NCBI GenBank assembly: GCA_902779535.1
Contig: CACZBX010000008.1
Span: forward strand, 1 to 64,000
DNA from: an uncultured Bacteroidales bacterium
GTDB lineage: Bacteria; Bacteroidota; Bacteroidia; Bacteroidales; Bacteroidaceae
Length of the DNA: 64,000 nt
Reading direction: 5' to 3'
Shown: positions 1 through 8,684 of the stretch, piece after piece
Numbering within the stretch: the stretch's first letter is position 1
How the letters are laid out: every line of letters starts with the position of its first letter
The notes under the pieces: model-generated
Database searches by the model: none
Told to the model about the DNA's origin: nothing
What the model saw: the letters and a program-made list of their open reading frames with translations, nothing else
Translations under genes and position numbers: made by a program

Positions 1-774
1 TCCAAGGCAGAAGTCATGCTGATCATGATACTGTTTCATGGTTCCGGGTATCGCTGTCTGAAGCATTTCTATCTGGAGCATGTGTCGAAGCATCTGCGGC
101 ATCTGTTCCCCGAGCTGGTATCGTACAACAGGTTTGTTGAGCTGGAGAAGGATGTGGCCATTCCCCTTGCATTGTTCATCAAGAAGGTATTGCTGGGAAA
201 GTGTACGGGCATCAGCTTCGTAGACAGCACTCCGCTCAGGGTATGCAGGAATCAGCGTATCAACATTCACAAGACGTTCAAGGGCATAGCCCAAAGGGGG
301 AAGTGCTCCATGGGCTGGTTCTTCGGGTTCAAGCTGCACCTGATCTGTAACGAGAAGGGGGAATTGCTCAACTTCATGATCACACCTGGAGATGTAGATG
401 ACCGCAAGCCGCTTGACTACAAGCCTTTTGTGGAATTCCTCTACGGAAAACTCGTCGGAGATAAAGGATACATTGGAAAGGAATTGTTCCAGCGCCTCTT
501 CGTTGACGGCATCCAGCTGATAACGAAGCTCAAAAGCAACATGAAAGGAGCCATCATGAGTATGTCGGACAGGCTGCTTACCAGAAAAAGGGCCATCATT
601 GAGACTATCAACGACGAGCTGAAGAATATCGCACAGGTGGAGCATTCCAGACACAGATCATTCGACAACTTCATCGTCAATATGCTTGGAGCCTTAGCAG
701 CGTATTGTTTCTTTCCAAAGAAACCAAGCATCGCTTGCGAAAGAGCCATAGACACACAACTCACACTATTCTGA
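1..774 (+). CDS. IS982-family transposase, 5' end cut off by window
   Basis: This is the catalytic part of a DDE transposase of the IS982 family. The reading frame is open from base 1 (SKAEV precedes the first in-window Met at 16), so the true start lies upstream; about 257 residues remain of a family length near 290-300. Visible family signatures are FHGSGYRCLKHFY near the start, a first Asp in FVDSTPLR, a second Asp in VGDKGYIG and the third acidic residue in KRAIIETIND, followed by the family tail EHSRHRSFDNF and a Lys-Pro-Ser C-terminal segment. The frame is intact to its stop. The right IS end should lie shortly after the stop (about 775-800), but the left inverted repeat is outside the window, so I cannot place it. 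It points toward the cytochrome bd operon 119 bp downstream. Confidence 0.9.
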   Translation, partial: SKAEVMLIMILFHGSGYRCLKHFYLEHVSKHLRHLFPELVSYNRFVELEKDVAIPLALFIKKVLLGKCTGISFVDSTPLRVCRNQRINIHKTFKGIAQRGKCSMGWFFGFKLHLICNEKGELLNFMITPGDVDDRKPLDYKPFVEFLYGKLVGDKGYIGKELFQRLFVDGIQLITKLKSNMKGAIMSMSDRLLTRKRAIIETINDELKNIAQVEHSRHRSFDNFIVNMLGALAAYCFFPKKPSIACERAIDTQLTLF

Positions 775-892
775 ATTCGTCGAACTCACGTTATTTATAA
801 ACTTTGTCAAATTATAAGAAAAGAGAATAATTATTTGTTTTTTCATTTTTTATTTCTTTAATTTGTTTTTTAAGAATTTCAGAAAGGGGAAT

Positions 893-1114
893 ATGAAAGA
901 TAATCTCTTAAGGCGTATTTGGTTTTTCTATGTTGATGGTTTCAAAAGTATGACCATCGGGAAAACTTTATGGCTTATCATCTTGATCAAACTATTTATC
1001 ATGTTCTTCATACTGAAATTGTTTTTCTTCCCGAATTTTCTGAAAGGAAAAACGGAAGAACAAAAGCAGAAATATGTCAGTGAGGAACTGATAAACAGGG
1101 CAATAACAGAATAA
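893..1114 (+). CDS. DUF4492 small membrane protein of the cytochrome bd operon
   Basis: This 73-residue protein has one strongly hydrophobic helix (about residues 22-45) preceded by a basic, aromatic N-terminus and followed by a charged tail. It matches the DUF4492 family, known as a short gene just before cydA in Bacteroidetes and Epsilonproteobacteria. I place the start at 893, after the purine-rich AAAGGGGA, not at 863, because the family begins near MKDNLLRR. It ends 29 bp before cydA in the same direction. By analogy with CydX or CydS it may be an accessory subunit of the bd oxidase; that role is inference from position and topology, since the sequences are not obviously homologous. Confidence 0.8.
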   Translation: MKDNLLRRIWFFYVDGFKSMTIGKTLWLIILIKLFIMFFILKLFFFPNFLKGKTEEQKQKYVSEELINRAITE

Positions 1115-1143
1115 AACAGGAATAAACCTTAAAATTATCAATT

Positions 1144-2652
1144 ATGTTCGAATCGATTGACACATCACTCATTGACTGGTCGCGTGCCCAGTTTGCATTG
1201 ACGGCCATGTATCATTGGTTATTTGTTCCTTTGACCTTGGGACTAGCCATGATTATGGGAATTATGGAGACTGTCTACTATAAGACAGGAAGTGTTTTCT
1301 GGAAGAATGTCACTCAGTTCTGGCAGACGATCTTTGGAATTAATTTCGCCGTTGGTATTGCTACGGGTATTATCTTGGAGTTTGAGTTTGGAACCAACTG
1401 GAGTAATTACTCAATGTTTGTCGGCGACATCTTCGGTGCTCCCTTGGCAATAGAAGGAATCCTTGCTTTCTTCATGGAATCAACGTTTGTAGCAGTCATG
1501 TACTTTGGCTGGAACAAGGTTAGCAAAAAGTTCCATCTGGCTTCTACCTGGCTGACAGGTGTAGGAGCAACGATTTCTGCATGGTGGATTCTCGTTGCTA
1601 ACTCATGGATGCAGTATCCGGTAGGTATGCAGTTCAATCCTGATACCGTTCGTAACGAGATGGTTGATTTCTTTGCCGTAGCATTTTCTCCGATGGCAGT
1701 GGTAAAGTTCTTCCATACTGTGATGAGCGGTTGGGTCTTAGGTGCTATCTTTGTGGTAGGAGTCAGCAGTTGGTACCTCTTGAAGAAGCGACATGTGGAG
1801 TTTGCGAAGGCAAGCATAAAGATTGGCGCTACGTTCGGTATCGTTGCATCGTTGATTGTTGCCTTGACTGGTGATATCTCGGGTGTACAAATCGCAAAAC
1901 TACAGCCGATGAAGATGGCGGCTGCTGAAGGATTGGAGGATGGCGGAAACGGAGTCTCATTTACTGTTGTGGACGATATCAAGATTCCGAAGATGCTTTC
2001 TATTCTTGCAACACACGATATCGATGGATATGTGCCTGGCATCAACAATTTGTTAAACGGAGGCTATAAACTGCCAAACGGAGAAACGGCTCTTTCTGCA
2101 GAAGAGAAGATTGAACGTGGCAAGAAAGCGATTGTGGCGTTGGCAAACTACCGTAAGGCAGTGAAAGAAAATGATGCCGCTGCTAAAGCGGATGCGAAAA
2201 AAATCTTGGACGAGAATATGCCGTATTTCGGTTATGGTTATATCAAGGATCCAAAATCGTTAGTTCCACCTGTCGGACTCACGTTCTGGTCGTTCCGCAT
2301 CATGGTTGGATTGGGTGGATTCTTCATCTTACTCTTTATCGTAGTATGGTGGTTCCATCGGAAAAACAAATACCAAGATATGCCTTGGCTGCAGAAAGTA
2401 GCTCTGTGGACGATTCCTTTAGGTTATATTGCTTGTCAGGCAGGATGGATTGTCGCAGAGGTTGGGCGTCAGCCTTGGGCTATTCAGGATATGCTCCCGG
2501 TAAATGCTGCCATCAGCAAGTTACAGACTGGTTCTGTCCAACTTACTTTCTTTATCTTCCTTATCCTCTTTACCATCATGCTGATTGCTGAGATCTGTAT
2601 CATGGTGAAATCCATCAAGAAAGGTCCGGAAGAAATCGAACAACAAGCTTGA
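1144..2652 (+). CDS. cydA: cytochrome bd ubiquinol oxidase subunit I
   Basis: CydA is the haem-bearing subunit of the cytochrome bd quinol oxidase, which oxidises quinol at the inner membrane and reduces O2 at very low tension. The 502-residue protein starts with the family N-terminus: RAQFALTAMYH puts the haem ligand His at residue 24. It carries the second His in VKFFHTVMSG, the Q-loop sequence KLQPMKMAAAEG with conserved Lys and Glu, and the Met ligand in WSFRIMVG. About nine membrane helices are visible. Its length is a little below E. coli CydA (522). It lies between DUF4492 and cydB in one operon. In anaerobic Bacteroidetes this oxidase allows growth in nanomolar O2 and helps remove oxygen. 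Confidence 0.97.
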   Translation: MFESIDTSLIDWSRAQFALTAMYHWLFVPLTLGLAMIMGIMETVYYKTGSVFWKNVTQFWQTIFGINFAVGIATGIILEFEFGTNWSNYSMFVGDIFGAPLAIEGILAFFMESTFVAVMYFGWNKVSKKFHLASTWLTGVGATISAWWILVANSWMQYPVGMQFNPDTVRNEMVDFFAVAFSPMAVVKFFHTVMSGWVLGAIFVVGVSSWYLLKKRHVEFAKASIKIGATFGIVASLIVALTGDISGVQIAKLQPMKMAAAEGLEDGGNGVSFTVVDDIKIPKMLSILATHDIDGYVPGINNLLNGGYKLPNGETALSAEEKIERGKKAIVALANYRKAVKENDAAAKADAKKILDENMPYFGYGYIKDPKSLVPPVGLTFWSFRIMVGLGGFFILLFIVVWWFHRKNKYQDMPWLQKVALWTIPLGYIACQAGWIVAEVGRQPWAIQDMLPVNAAISKLQTGSVQLTFFIFLILFTIMLIAEICIMVKSIKKGPEEIEQQA

Positions 2653-2676
2653 TTTAACCTATAAAACTCATTGATT

Positions 2677-3819
2677 ATGACTTACGAATTCTTACAACAA
2701 TATTGGTGGTTCCTGGTTTCATTGTTAGGAGCCTTGCTCGTGTTCCTCTTGTTCGTACAAGGTGGAAATTCCTTGTTGTTTGCATTAGGTAAAAATGATG
2801 ATGAACGTACGCTGTTGGTTAATTCCACAGGGCGGAAGTGGGAGTTTACCTTTACCACATTGGTAACATTTGGCGGTGCTTTCTTTGCGTCATTTCCTCT
2901 TTTCTATAGTACAAGCTTTGGCGGAGCGTACTGGTTATGGATGATTATTCTGTTTACCTTTGTCCTGCAGGCCGTATCCTATGAGTTCCAATCGAAGATG
3001 GGAAATCTATTAGGGAAAAAGACTTACCAATGGTTCTTGGTAATCAATGGATTGGTTGGTCCGTTATTGCTGGGTGGCGCAGTTGCCACATTCTTTACCG
3101 GATCAAACTTCTTGATCGACAAAGGCAACATGGGAAATGAGGTGATGCCGGTTGTCAGTTCGTGGGCAAATGGTTCACACGGACTAGACGCCCTACTAAA
3201 TCCATGGAATTTAGTGCTTGGCTTTGCCGTTTTCTTCCTGAACAGAATCCTGGGAAGTCTGTATTTTATCAATAACATCAAGGATGAACAGTTGATACCA
3301 AGGTGTCGGCGTCAGATTTTCATTGATGCCATTCCGTTCTTATTATTTTTCCTTGCTTTTGTGGGATACGTGCTTCTGACGAAAGGCTATGCGGTAGATG
3401 AGCAAGGAGTTATCTTTATGGAGCCTTATAAGTATCTGCACAACTTTCTGGAGATGCCTGTTATCTTATTCCTATTTATATTAGGTGTAGTAGGAGTCCT
3501 TTACGGCATCATTAAGTCTGTATTTAGCAAGACTTATCGTAAAGGGATCTGGTTTGCTGGTATCGGAACGGTTTTGGTTGTATTGTCTCTCTTCCTTATT
3601 GTAGGTTACAACCATACTTCTTATTATCCGTCTTCGGCCGACTTACAGAGTTCATTGACTTTGGCAAATAGCTGTTCAAGTATGTTCACGCTGAAGACAA
3701 TGGCATATGTCTCAGTTCTTATCCCGTTTGTGCTCGCTTACATCGTGTATGCTTGGAGGGCTCTCAATAAGAAGCCGATAACGATGGACGAGATCAAGAA
3801 TGAAGATCATACTTATTAG
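2677..3819 (+). CDS. cydB: cytochrome bd ubiquinol oxidase subunit II
   Basis: CydB is the structural partner of CydA. The protein has 380 residues with eight to nine hydrophobic helices and the CydB N-terminal pattern (YWWFLVSLLGALLVFLLFVQGG, here quoted only in part: VFLLFVQGG, then NEREE-like DDERTLLVNSTG). I choose ATG 2677; an in-frame TTG at 2671 would add only two residues. It follows cydA after 24 bp and is closed by a strong bidirectional terminator. No cydC or cydD maturation genes are adjacent. Function is inferred from family and operon position. Confidence 0.95.
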   Translation: MTYEFLQQYWWFLVSLLGALLVFLLFVQGGNSLLFALGKNDDERTLLVNSTGRKWEFTFTTLVTFGGAFFASFPLFYSTSFGGAYWLWMIILFTFVLQAVSYEFQSKMGNLLGKKTYQWFLVINGLVGPLLLGGAVATFFTGSNFLIDKGNMGNEVMPVVSSWANGSHGLDALLNPWNLVLGFAVFFLNRILGSLYFINNIKDEQLIPRCRRQIFIDAIPFLLFFLAFVGYVLLTKGYAVDEQGVIFMEPYKYLHNFLEMPVILFLFILGVVGVLYGIIKSVFSKTYRKGIWFAGIGTVLVVLSLFLIVGYNHTSYYPSSADLQSSLTLANSCSSMFTLKTMAYVSVLIPFVLAYIVYAWRALNKKPITMDEIKNEDHTY

Positions 3820-3833
3820 TAAGTAGTATCAAT

Positions 3834-3881
3834 AAAATAAGGTGTTTCAGAAGAATAAAACTTCATGAAACACCTTATTTT
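3834..3881. terminator. bidirectional terminator between cydB and ribE
   Basis: A long inverted repeat (arms 3836-3849 and 3866-3879, AATAAGGTGTTTCA and its complement) is flanked by an A-run on the left and a T-run on the right, so it can end transcription of cydB from the left and ribE from the right. Confidence 0.85.
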
Positions 3882-3893
3882 GTATATTCTAAT

Positions 3894-4499
3894 TTAATAT
3901 TGTATTAATCGAGCGAGGTATTTGCCTAAGATATCAAATTCGATGTTAACGATGGTACCGACCTTGATGTTATGGAAATTCGTATTTTCGAAAGTATAAG
4001 GGATGATAGCCACCTGGAATGTGTTATCTGTCGGATTACAAACCGTCAAGCTGACTCCATTCACCGTTACCGAACCTTTATCGACCGTGATATATCCACG
4101 TTTAGCAAGAGTCTTATCTATTTGATATTTGAACGTGAAATAATAACTTCCATGAGCATCTTTTACATCAACACATTCGGCAGTTTGATCAACGTGTCCT
4201 TGAACAATATGCCCGTCTAAACGGCCATTCAGCAACATGCTTCTTTCCACATTGACTTCATCACCGATCTTCAGGTAGGATAGATTTGAACGGTCAAGTG
4301 TCTCTTTCATCGCAGTTACCACATAGGTTCCTTGAGCAAGATCCAAGGAAACAACAGTCAGACACACTCCATTGTGTGAAATACTTTGGTCAATTTTCAA
4401 TTCATTCGTAAAAGGACAAGAAAAAGTAAAATGAACATTCTCCTGATCTTTGACGATATTGACAACCTTTGCCGTAGATTCAATTATACCTGAAAACAT
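3894..4499 (-). CDS. ribE: riboflavin synthase
   Basis: This is riboflavin synthase alpha chain, which dismutates two 6,7-dimethyl-8-ribityllumazine molecules into riboflavin and the pyrimidinedione precursor. The 201-residue protein starts with the invariant MFSGIIE and has two tandem lumazine-binding barrels, seen as the paired motifs SHNGVCLTVV (first half) and VNGVSLTV (second half). An upstream in-frame Met at 4523 would add eight residues before MFSGIIE and is rejected. The gene lies 31 nt downstream of rnpB in the same direction. No FMN riboswitch is visible. The product supplies flavin, used heavily by NQR encoded later in the window. Confidence 0.95.
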   Translation of the reverse strand: MFSGIIESTAKVVNIVKDQENVHFTFSCPFTNELKIDQSISHNGVCLTVVSLDLAQGTYVVTAMKETLDRSNLSYLKIGDEVNVERSMLLNGRLDGHIVQGHVDQTAECVDVKDAHGSYYFTFKYQIDKTLAKRGYITVDKGSVTVNGVSLTVCNPTDNTFQVAIIPYTFENTNFHNIKVGTIVNIEFDILGKYLARLIQY

Positions 4500-4530
4500 A
4501 TATCTTAATTCATTTGGTTTCAAAGAAAAA

Positions 4531-4872
4531 CAGTCGACCGATAAGCCGGGTTCTGTCTTACAAAGAAGTGTCTGTCATTTATCTAGACTTAACGTTACCG
4601 TTAAGTTCAAGCGGTCTACCCTCTGACGTGGAGCGAGCAACTCTCATTAATGCCAGTATACATGACCTTACAACTCCTAAGATGCACAGCCTATATGTCA
4701 CCATACAGCTGGTAAGCTCTTACCTTACCTTCTCACCCTTACTATAAATAGCGGTTATTTTCTTCTGCATTACTCTACTGTCACCAATAGCTTTCTGTTA
4801 GGAAGTAGGATGCTCTGTGTTGCCCGGACTTTCCTCTTATACCATCGGTATCAGCGACAGACTGGCCAACTG
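4531..4872 (-). ncRNA. rnpB: RNase P RNA, bacterial class A
   Basis: RNase P RNA is the catalytic RNA that cuts 5' leaders from tRNA precursors. On the minus strand the conserved core is clear: AGAGGAAAGTCCGGGCAACA near the 5' end (around 4820-4840), and ACAGAACCCGGCTTATCGG near the 3' end. The outermost helix P1 closes exactly, with nine pairs between 4864-4872 and 4531-4539 (one or two G-U). Total length about 342 nt. A short U-rich run follows the 3' arm. Boundaries are set by P1 and may be off by a few nucleotides. Confidence 0.95.
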
Positions 4873-4881
4873 TTTCGTGGG

Positions 4882-4889
4882 CAAAAATA
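4882..4889 (-). promoter_or_regulatory. -7 box of the rnpB promoter
   Basis: On the minus strand TATTTTTG matches the Bacteroidetes TAnnTTTG box, 7-10 nt before the deduced rnpB 5' end. No clear -33 TTTG. Confidence 0.6.
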
Positions 4890-5153
4890 CGAATATTTTT
4901 TGGTATTATCTCATTCTTCATCCTTTTCTTTACTGACATCGTCTCTGAATACTGCTGACACGATGATAAAATCTGTCATAACGGATGTAAAAATGTCAGT
5001 GCTTGCCGTAAAGTTCTGTTAAGTTGAATGGATTCTGTGTTAAAAGAGAAAAAAAATAGTGGGTGAAGTATACTAATGTATGGAAATTGCTATTAATTTA
5101 GCGTTTGAAAGTTAAAACAAGAGTGAAATTAACAAATAAAATGTATATAAGTT

Positions 5154-6689
5154 ATGAAAAAGGTAACTAAATTATTATTAGGTATTGGAGCAGTTGCTTG
5201 TATTAGTGCTGCAGTTGGTGGTTTAACAGCCTCTGCCTTTATGAAAAGAAATGCACCGAAAAATGAGGTGAAGTTTTCTGATATCTTCCAACAAGACAAC
5301 GCGCGGTTGGCTGCTTTTAATGGCGTGAACGCACAACCGGTTGATTTGACCGAGGCTGCAGAAATATCAATCAACGCTGTTGTTCATATCAAGTCAACTC
5401 AGGAATCTAAAACTCAACGCGTTAGAGTAACGAATCCGTTTGAAGATTTCTTTGGTGATATCTTTGGTAATGGCGGACAAGGTATGGAACGTGAATACAA
5501 GACTCCGAAACGTGAAGGTATCGGTTCGGGTGTAATCATTTCAAAGGATGGTTACATTGTTACTAATAACCATGTGGTAGAGAATGCTGACATTATCAGT
5601 GTTCGTCTGAACGATGACAGAGAATTCAAAGCTCGTTTGATCGGTACAGACCCAAGTACGGATTTGGCTCTTATTAAAGTTGAAGCAGATGACCTGCCAA
5701 CGCTGAAGATTGGCGACTCAGATGCTCTGAAAGTAGGAGAGTGGGTATTGGCTGTCGGTAATCCGTTTAACTTAACATCAACCGTTACCGCTGGTATTGT
5801 TAGTGCAAAGGCTCGTACGTTAGGTGTCTACAGTGCTAACAACGTGAGTGGTGTTGAATCATTCATCCAAACAGATGCAGCTATCAACCAAGGGAACTCA
5901 GGTGGTGCATTGGTTAATGCACGCGGCGAGTTAGTTGGTATTAATGCTGTTCTTTCTTCACCGACAGGTGCATATGCTGGTTATGGTTTCGCTATTCCTA
6001 CAAGTATTATGACGAAGGTCGTTACCGACTTGAAACAGTACGGATCAGTTCAGCGTGCTTTGCTTGGCATCCGTGGTGGTTCGGTGAGCGATGAAGGTCA
6101 GACTATGACAGAAGAAGCGAAGAAGAAATTTGAAGACTTAGGTTCGAAGGGTTATGGTGTGTTCGTGGCTGAAGTAACCGATGGCGGATCTGCACAAGGT
6201 GTTCTGAAAGAAGACGATATCATCCTTGAGATGGATGGTAAGAAAATTACTAACTTTGCAAAGATGCAAGAGATCTTGGCTATGCATCGTCCAGGTGATA
6301 AGGTAACCTTGAAGATTTTGCGTGACAAGAAAGAACAGACTGTCAGCATCACACTGAAGAATGCTCAAGGAAATACAAAGGTTGTAAAGAGCGGTGGCAT
6401 GGAAATTCTGGGCGCAGCCTTCCGTGAAGTACCTGACAACTTGAAGAAACAGTTGAATCTGGGATATGGATTGGAAGTAACTGGAGTAAGTGAAGGTAAG
6501 ATGAAGGATGCTGGAATCAGAAAAGGCTTCATTATCTTGAAAGCAAACTTGCAATCAGTGAAAACAGTGGAGGATTTGGAGAGCATCATGAAAGAAGCTC
6601 AACAAACACAAGAGCAAACCTTGTTCATCAGTGGTATCTTCCCTTCAGGAAAGCGAATGAATTACGCTGTTGACTTGAGTCAGGAATAA
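5154..6689 (+). CDS. degQ: periplasmic serine protease of the DegQ/HtrA (Do) family
   Basis: This trypsin-like envelope protease and chaperone degrades or refolds misfolded periplasmic and outer-membrane proteins. It has 511 residues: an N-terminal signal or anchor helix (residues 5-29), a protease domain with His140 (TNNHVVENA), Asp170 (DPSTDLALIK) and Ser249 (QGNSGGALVN), then two PDZ domains (about 290-395 and 410-505). The region just after the signal, around FGDIFGNGGQG, is the glycine-rich LA loop. It is transcribed alone, with a terminator behind it. DegP, DegQ and DegS paralogues cannot be told apart by sequence alone; two PDZ domains exclude DegS. Confidence 0.95.
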   Translation: MKKVTKLLLGIGAVACISAAVGGLTASAFMKRNAPKNEVKFSDIFQQDNARLAAFNGVNAQPVDLTEAAEISINAVVHIKSTQESKTQRVRVTNPFEDFFGDIFGNGGQGMEREYKTPKREGIGSGVIISKDGYIVTNNHVVENADIISVRLNDDREFKARLIGTDPSTDLALIKVEADDLPTLKIGDSDALKVGEWVLAVGNPFNLTSTVTAGIVSAKARTLGVYSANNVSGVESFIQTDAAINQGNSGGALVNARGELVGINAVLSSPTGAYAGYGFAIPTSIMTKVVTDLKQYGSVQRALLGIRGGSVSDEGQTMTEEAKKKFEDLGSKGYGVFVAEVTDGGSAQGVLKEDDIILEMDGKKITNFAKMQEILAMHRPGDKVTLKILRDKKEQTVSITLKNAQGNTKVVKSGGMEILGAAFREVPDNLKKQLNLGYGLEVTGVSEGKMKDAGIRKGFIILKANLQSVKTVEDLESIMKEAQQTQEQTLFISGIFPSGKRMNYAVDLSQE

Positions 6690-6711
6690 TTTCAATAGGT
6701 AGAATAAGATT

Positions 6712-6748
6712 AGGGAGGCAACCTTTCAGGGTCGTCTCCCTTTATTTT
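6712..6748 (+). terminator. terminator after degQ
   Basis: The arms AGGGAG and CTCCCT with an imperfect inner stem are followed by TTTATTTT. Confidence 0.7.
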
Positions 6749-6791
6749 CAGGTACATTAAGCAAGATTAATGATAATATTTCAAGTTTTTC

Positions 6792-6824
6792 TTGATAATA
6801 ATTCATTAATTTGTTGTATATTTG
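6792..6824 (+). promoter_or_regulatory. promoter of rpoD
   Basis: The -7 box TATATTTG at 6817-6824 matches TAnnTTTG; a TTG at 6792-6794 lies 22 nt upstream, slightly longer than the usual 19-21. The predicted leader is under 20 nt. Confidence 0.65.
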
Positions 6825-6847
6825 CACACTAATTCGATTTTTTGAGA

Positions 6848-7708
6848 ATGAGACAATTAAAGATTACCAAAAGTATCACAAACCGAGAGAGTGCGTCTCT
6901 GGATAAGTATTTGCAAGAGATTGGCCGTGAGGACTTAATTTCTGTAGAAGAAGAGGTGGAACTAGCTCAACGTATCCGAAAAGGTGACCGTCGTGCTTTG
7001 GAAAAACTGACTAGAGCAAACTTGCGTTTTGTTGTATCTGTTGCAAAACAGTATCAAAACCAAGGATTGAGCTTGCCGGATTTGATCAACGAAGGTAACC
7101 TCGGACTGATTAAAGCAGCTGAAAAGTTTGATGAAACCCGTGGTTTCAAATTTATCAGTTATGCTGTTTGGTGGATTCGTCAATCTATTCTCCAAGCATT
7201 GGCCGAACAATCACGTATCGTTCGTCTGCCGCTCAATCAAGTTGGTTCGCTGAATAAAATCAGTAAAGCTTTCTCACGATTTGAACAAGAGAACGAGCGT
7301 AAACCTTCTCCGGAAGAATTGGCTGATGAGCTGGAGATTCCTGTTGACAAAATCTCTGATACGCTGAAAGTCTCTGGTCGTCACGTCTCTGTTGATGCTC
7401 CTTTTGTTGAAGGAGAAGACAACAGCCTTCTTGACGTACTTCCTAACGAAGACTCTCCAATGGCAGACCGAGAATTGGTAAACGAATCCCTTTCGAAGGA
7501 AATTGACCGAGCACTATCTACGTTGTCCGAAAGAGAAAAGGATATCATCCAGATGTTTTTCGGAATTAATACGCAAGAAATGACGTTGGAAGAAATTGGT
7601 GACAAATTTGGTCTTACACGCGAACGCGTACGCCAAATTAAAGAAAAAGCCATTAGAAGATTAAGAACTAATTCACGTAGTAAATTGCTCAAGGCTTATT
7701 TAGGATAA
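6848..7708 (+). CDS. rpoD: primary RNA polymerase sigma factor (sigma-70/sigma-ABfr type)
   Basis: This is the housekeeping sigma factor of Bacteroidetes type, which directs RNA polymerase to TAnnTTTG promoters. The 286 residues hold region 1.2 ([12 protein letters not shown]), regions 2.1-2.4 ([43 protein letters not shown]), region 3, and region 4 with the helix-turn-helix ([20 protein letters not shown]). It lacks region 1.1 and the large non-conserved region of E. coli sigma-70, as expected for this phylum. ATG 6848 is chosen over TTG 6842 because it follows the promoter and matches the family N-terminus [11 protein letters not shown]. It is monocistronic, with its own promoter and terminator. 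Confidence 0.96.
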   Translation: MRQLKITKSITNRESASLDKYLQEIGREDLISVEEEVELAQRIRKGDRRALEKLTRANLRFVVSVAKQYQNQGLSLPDLINEGNLGLIKAAEKFDETRGFKFISYAVWWIRQSILQALAEQSRIVRLPLNQVGSLNKISKAFSRFEQENERKPSPEELADELEIPVDKISDTLKVSGRHVSVDAPFVEGEDNSLLDVLPNEDSPMADRELVNESLSKEIDRALSTLSEREKDIIQMFFGINTQEMTLEEIGDKFGLTRERVRQIKEKAIRRLRTNSRSKLLKAYLG

Positions 7709-7734
7709 GCTAGGTTTAATTTTCAAAAACGAAT

Positions 7735-7770
7735 AAGCCTAAGCTTTGATTTTTCAGGCTTAGGCTTTTT
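7735..7770 (+). terminator. terminator after rpoD
   Basis: A perfect 10-bp stem (AAGCCTAAGC with GCTTAGGCTT) is followed by TTTTT. Confidence 0.85.
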
Positions 7771-7783
7771 AAAATGAAAACTT

Positions 7784-8224
7784 ATGAAACTAATAAAGTA
7801 TATCGTATGTCTTTTGACCGTTTTACTGTTTGTCGTACCGACGAACGCGAAGTCAAATATTAAACTCAAAAAGAGTGACAAACAAGAATCCGTTTATATT
7901 GTGGGTGTATCCGCTTCGTTCACGGACTCACTGATGTACTTTACGGATGTTGAAGTCTTAGAGGGTATTCACCTGGATAAAAATAAATTCCTCCCTAACC
8001 GTATGCAGTATAGTCTGCAACTGAAGGACTATCTGGAGCGTGAGGAAGGCTTAACAGATAGAACTTGTTTTGTCTTGTTCGATACCAACCGTAAGAAACT
8101 GGATAAACGAATCTTGAAGATGAAGCGTCGTTACCAAAAAGAATCAAAGATGTTTATACAGCAGGTAAATCCAAACACGTTTCATTTCACTCCTCTCAAA
8201 GACGAAGAGAATACAGAAGAATAA
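7784..8224 (+). CDS. small exported protein of unknown function
   Basis: I do not recognise a named family. The 146-residue protein has a signal peptide (residues 1-23, ending near TNAKS) and a charged mature part with one compact predicted domain: VYIVGVSASFTDSLMYFTDV, then a Lys/Arg-rich helix (KKLDKRILKMKRRYQKESK). The internal pattern of a DS-containing start, RMQYSLQLKDYL and CFVLFDTNRKK suggests a small Bacteroidetes-restricted periplasmic protein. It lies 13 bp after the rpoD terminator and is followed by its own terminator. No catalytic motif is visible. That it is a real gene rests on the signal peptide, full-length frame and tight spacing. Confidence 0.75.
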   Translation: MKLIKYIVCLLTVLLFVVPTNAKSNIKLKKSDKQESVYIVGVSASFTDSLMYFTDVEVLEGIHLDKNKFLPNRMQYSLQLKDYLEREEGLTDRTCFVLFDTNRKKLDKRILKMKRRYQKESKMFIQQVNPNTFHFTPLKDEENTEE

Positions 8225-8238
8225 CTATATAGAACTAT

Positions 8239-8268
8239 GGGATGACTGCAAAAGCCATCCTTTTTTTA
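8239..8268 (+). terminator. terminator after the 7784-8224 gene
   Basis: GGATG and CATCC arms with a short inner stem around GACTGCAAAAGCC are followed by seven T. Confidence 0.7.
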
Positions 8269-8282
8269 TTCATAGATTGCAA

Positions 8283-8672
8283 ATGAAGAAACTACTGTTT
8301 TTAAGTTTTATAATATGTGCCTTGTCGCTAACCGTATTTAGCTGCAAACATTCATCTGTTTCTGACAAGTTTGTTCAGAAAGCAATTCAAGAGAACAAAT
8401 CATATCCATTGAAACTCAATGATTCTATCATCGTCGATAGTACTCATTTCGATGTACATTCCAATACCTTGAGTTATTTTTTCACCGTATTGAGTGATTT
8501 GGATAATGAGCAATTGTTTAAAGATAATTATGACTTAATGAAGGCCGCTTTGAAAGCAGGAATGGAGAATTCTCCATACATGAAACCTTATCTAGATGCC
8601 CACTGTACGATACGTTATGTCTATTACTCTGGACGAACACGAAAAAAAATCGAAGAATTTGCATTTAATTAA
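8283..8672 (+). CDS. small lipoprotein of unknown function
   Basis: The 129-residue protein has a type II signal peptide with a lipobox-like LTVFSC (Cys near residue 21), so it is probably a membrane-anchored lipoprotein. The mature part contains YPLKLNDSIIVDST, a Phe/Tyr-rich strand and an ending with RYVYYSGRTRKKIEEF, but no motif that names a function. ATG 8283 is preferred to TTG 8277. It ends 12 bp before the MFS carrier gene and may be co-transcribed with it. I do not assign a family. Confidence 0.75.
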   Translation: MKKLLFLSFIICALSLTVFSCKHSSVSDKFVQKAIQENKSYPLKLNDSIIVDSTHFDVHSNTLSYFFTVLSDLDNEQLFKDNYDLMKAALKAGMENSPYMKPYLDAHCTIRYVYYSGRTRKKIEEFAFN

Positions 8673-8684
8673 AGGCTTAAACCG

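Noticed and set aside
4514..5022. Short plus-strand open frames in the rnpB region
   Set aside because: They lie on the complement of the conserved RNase P RNA core.
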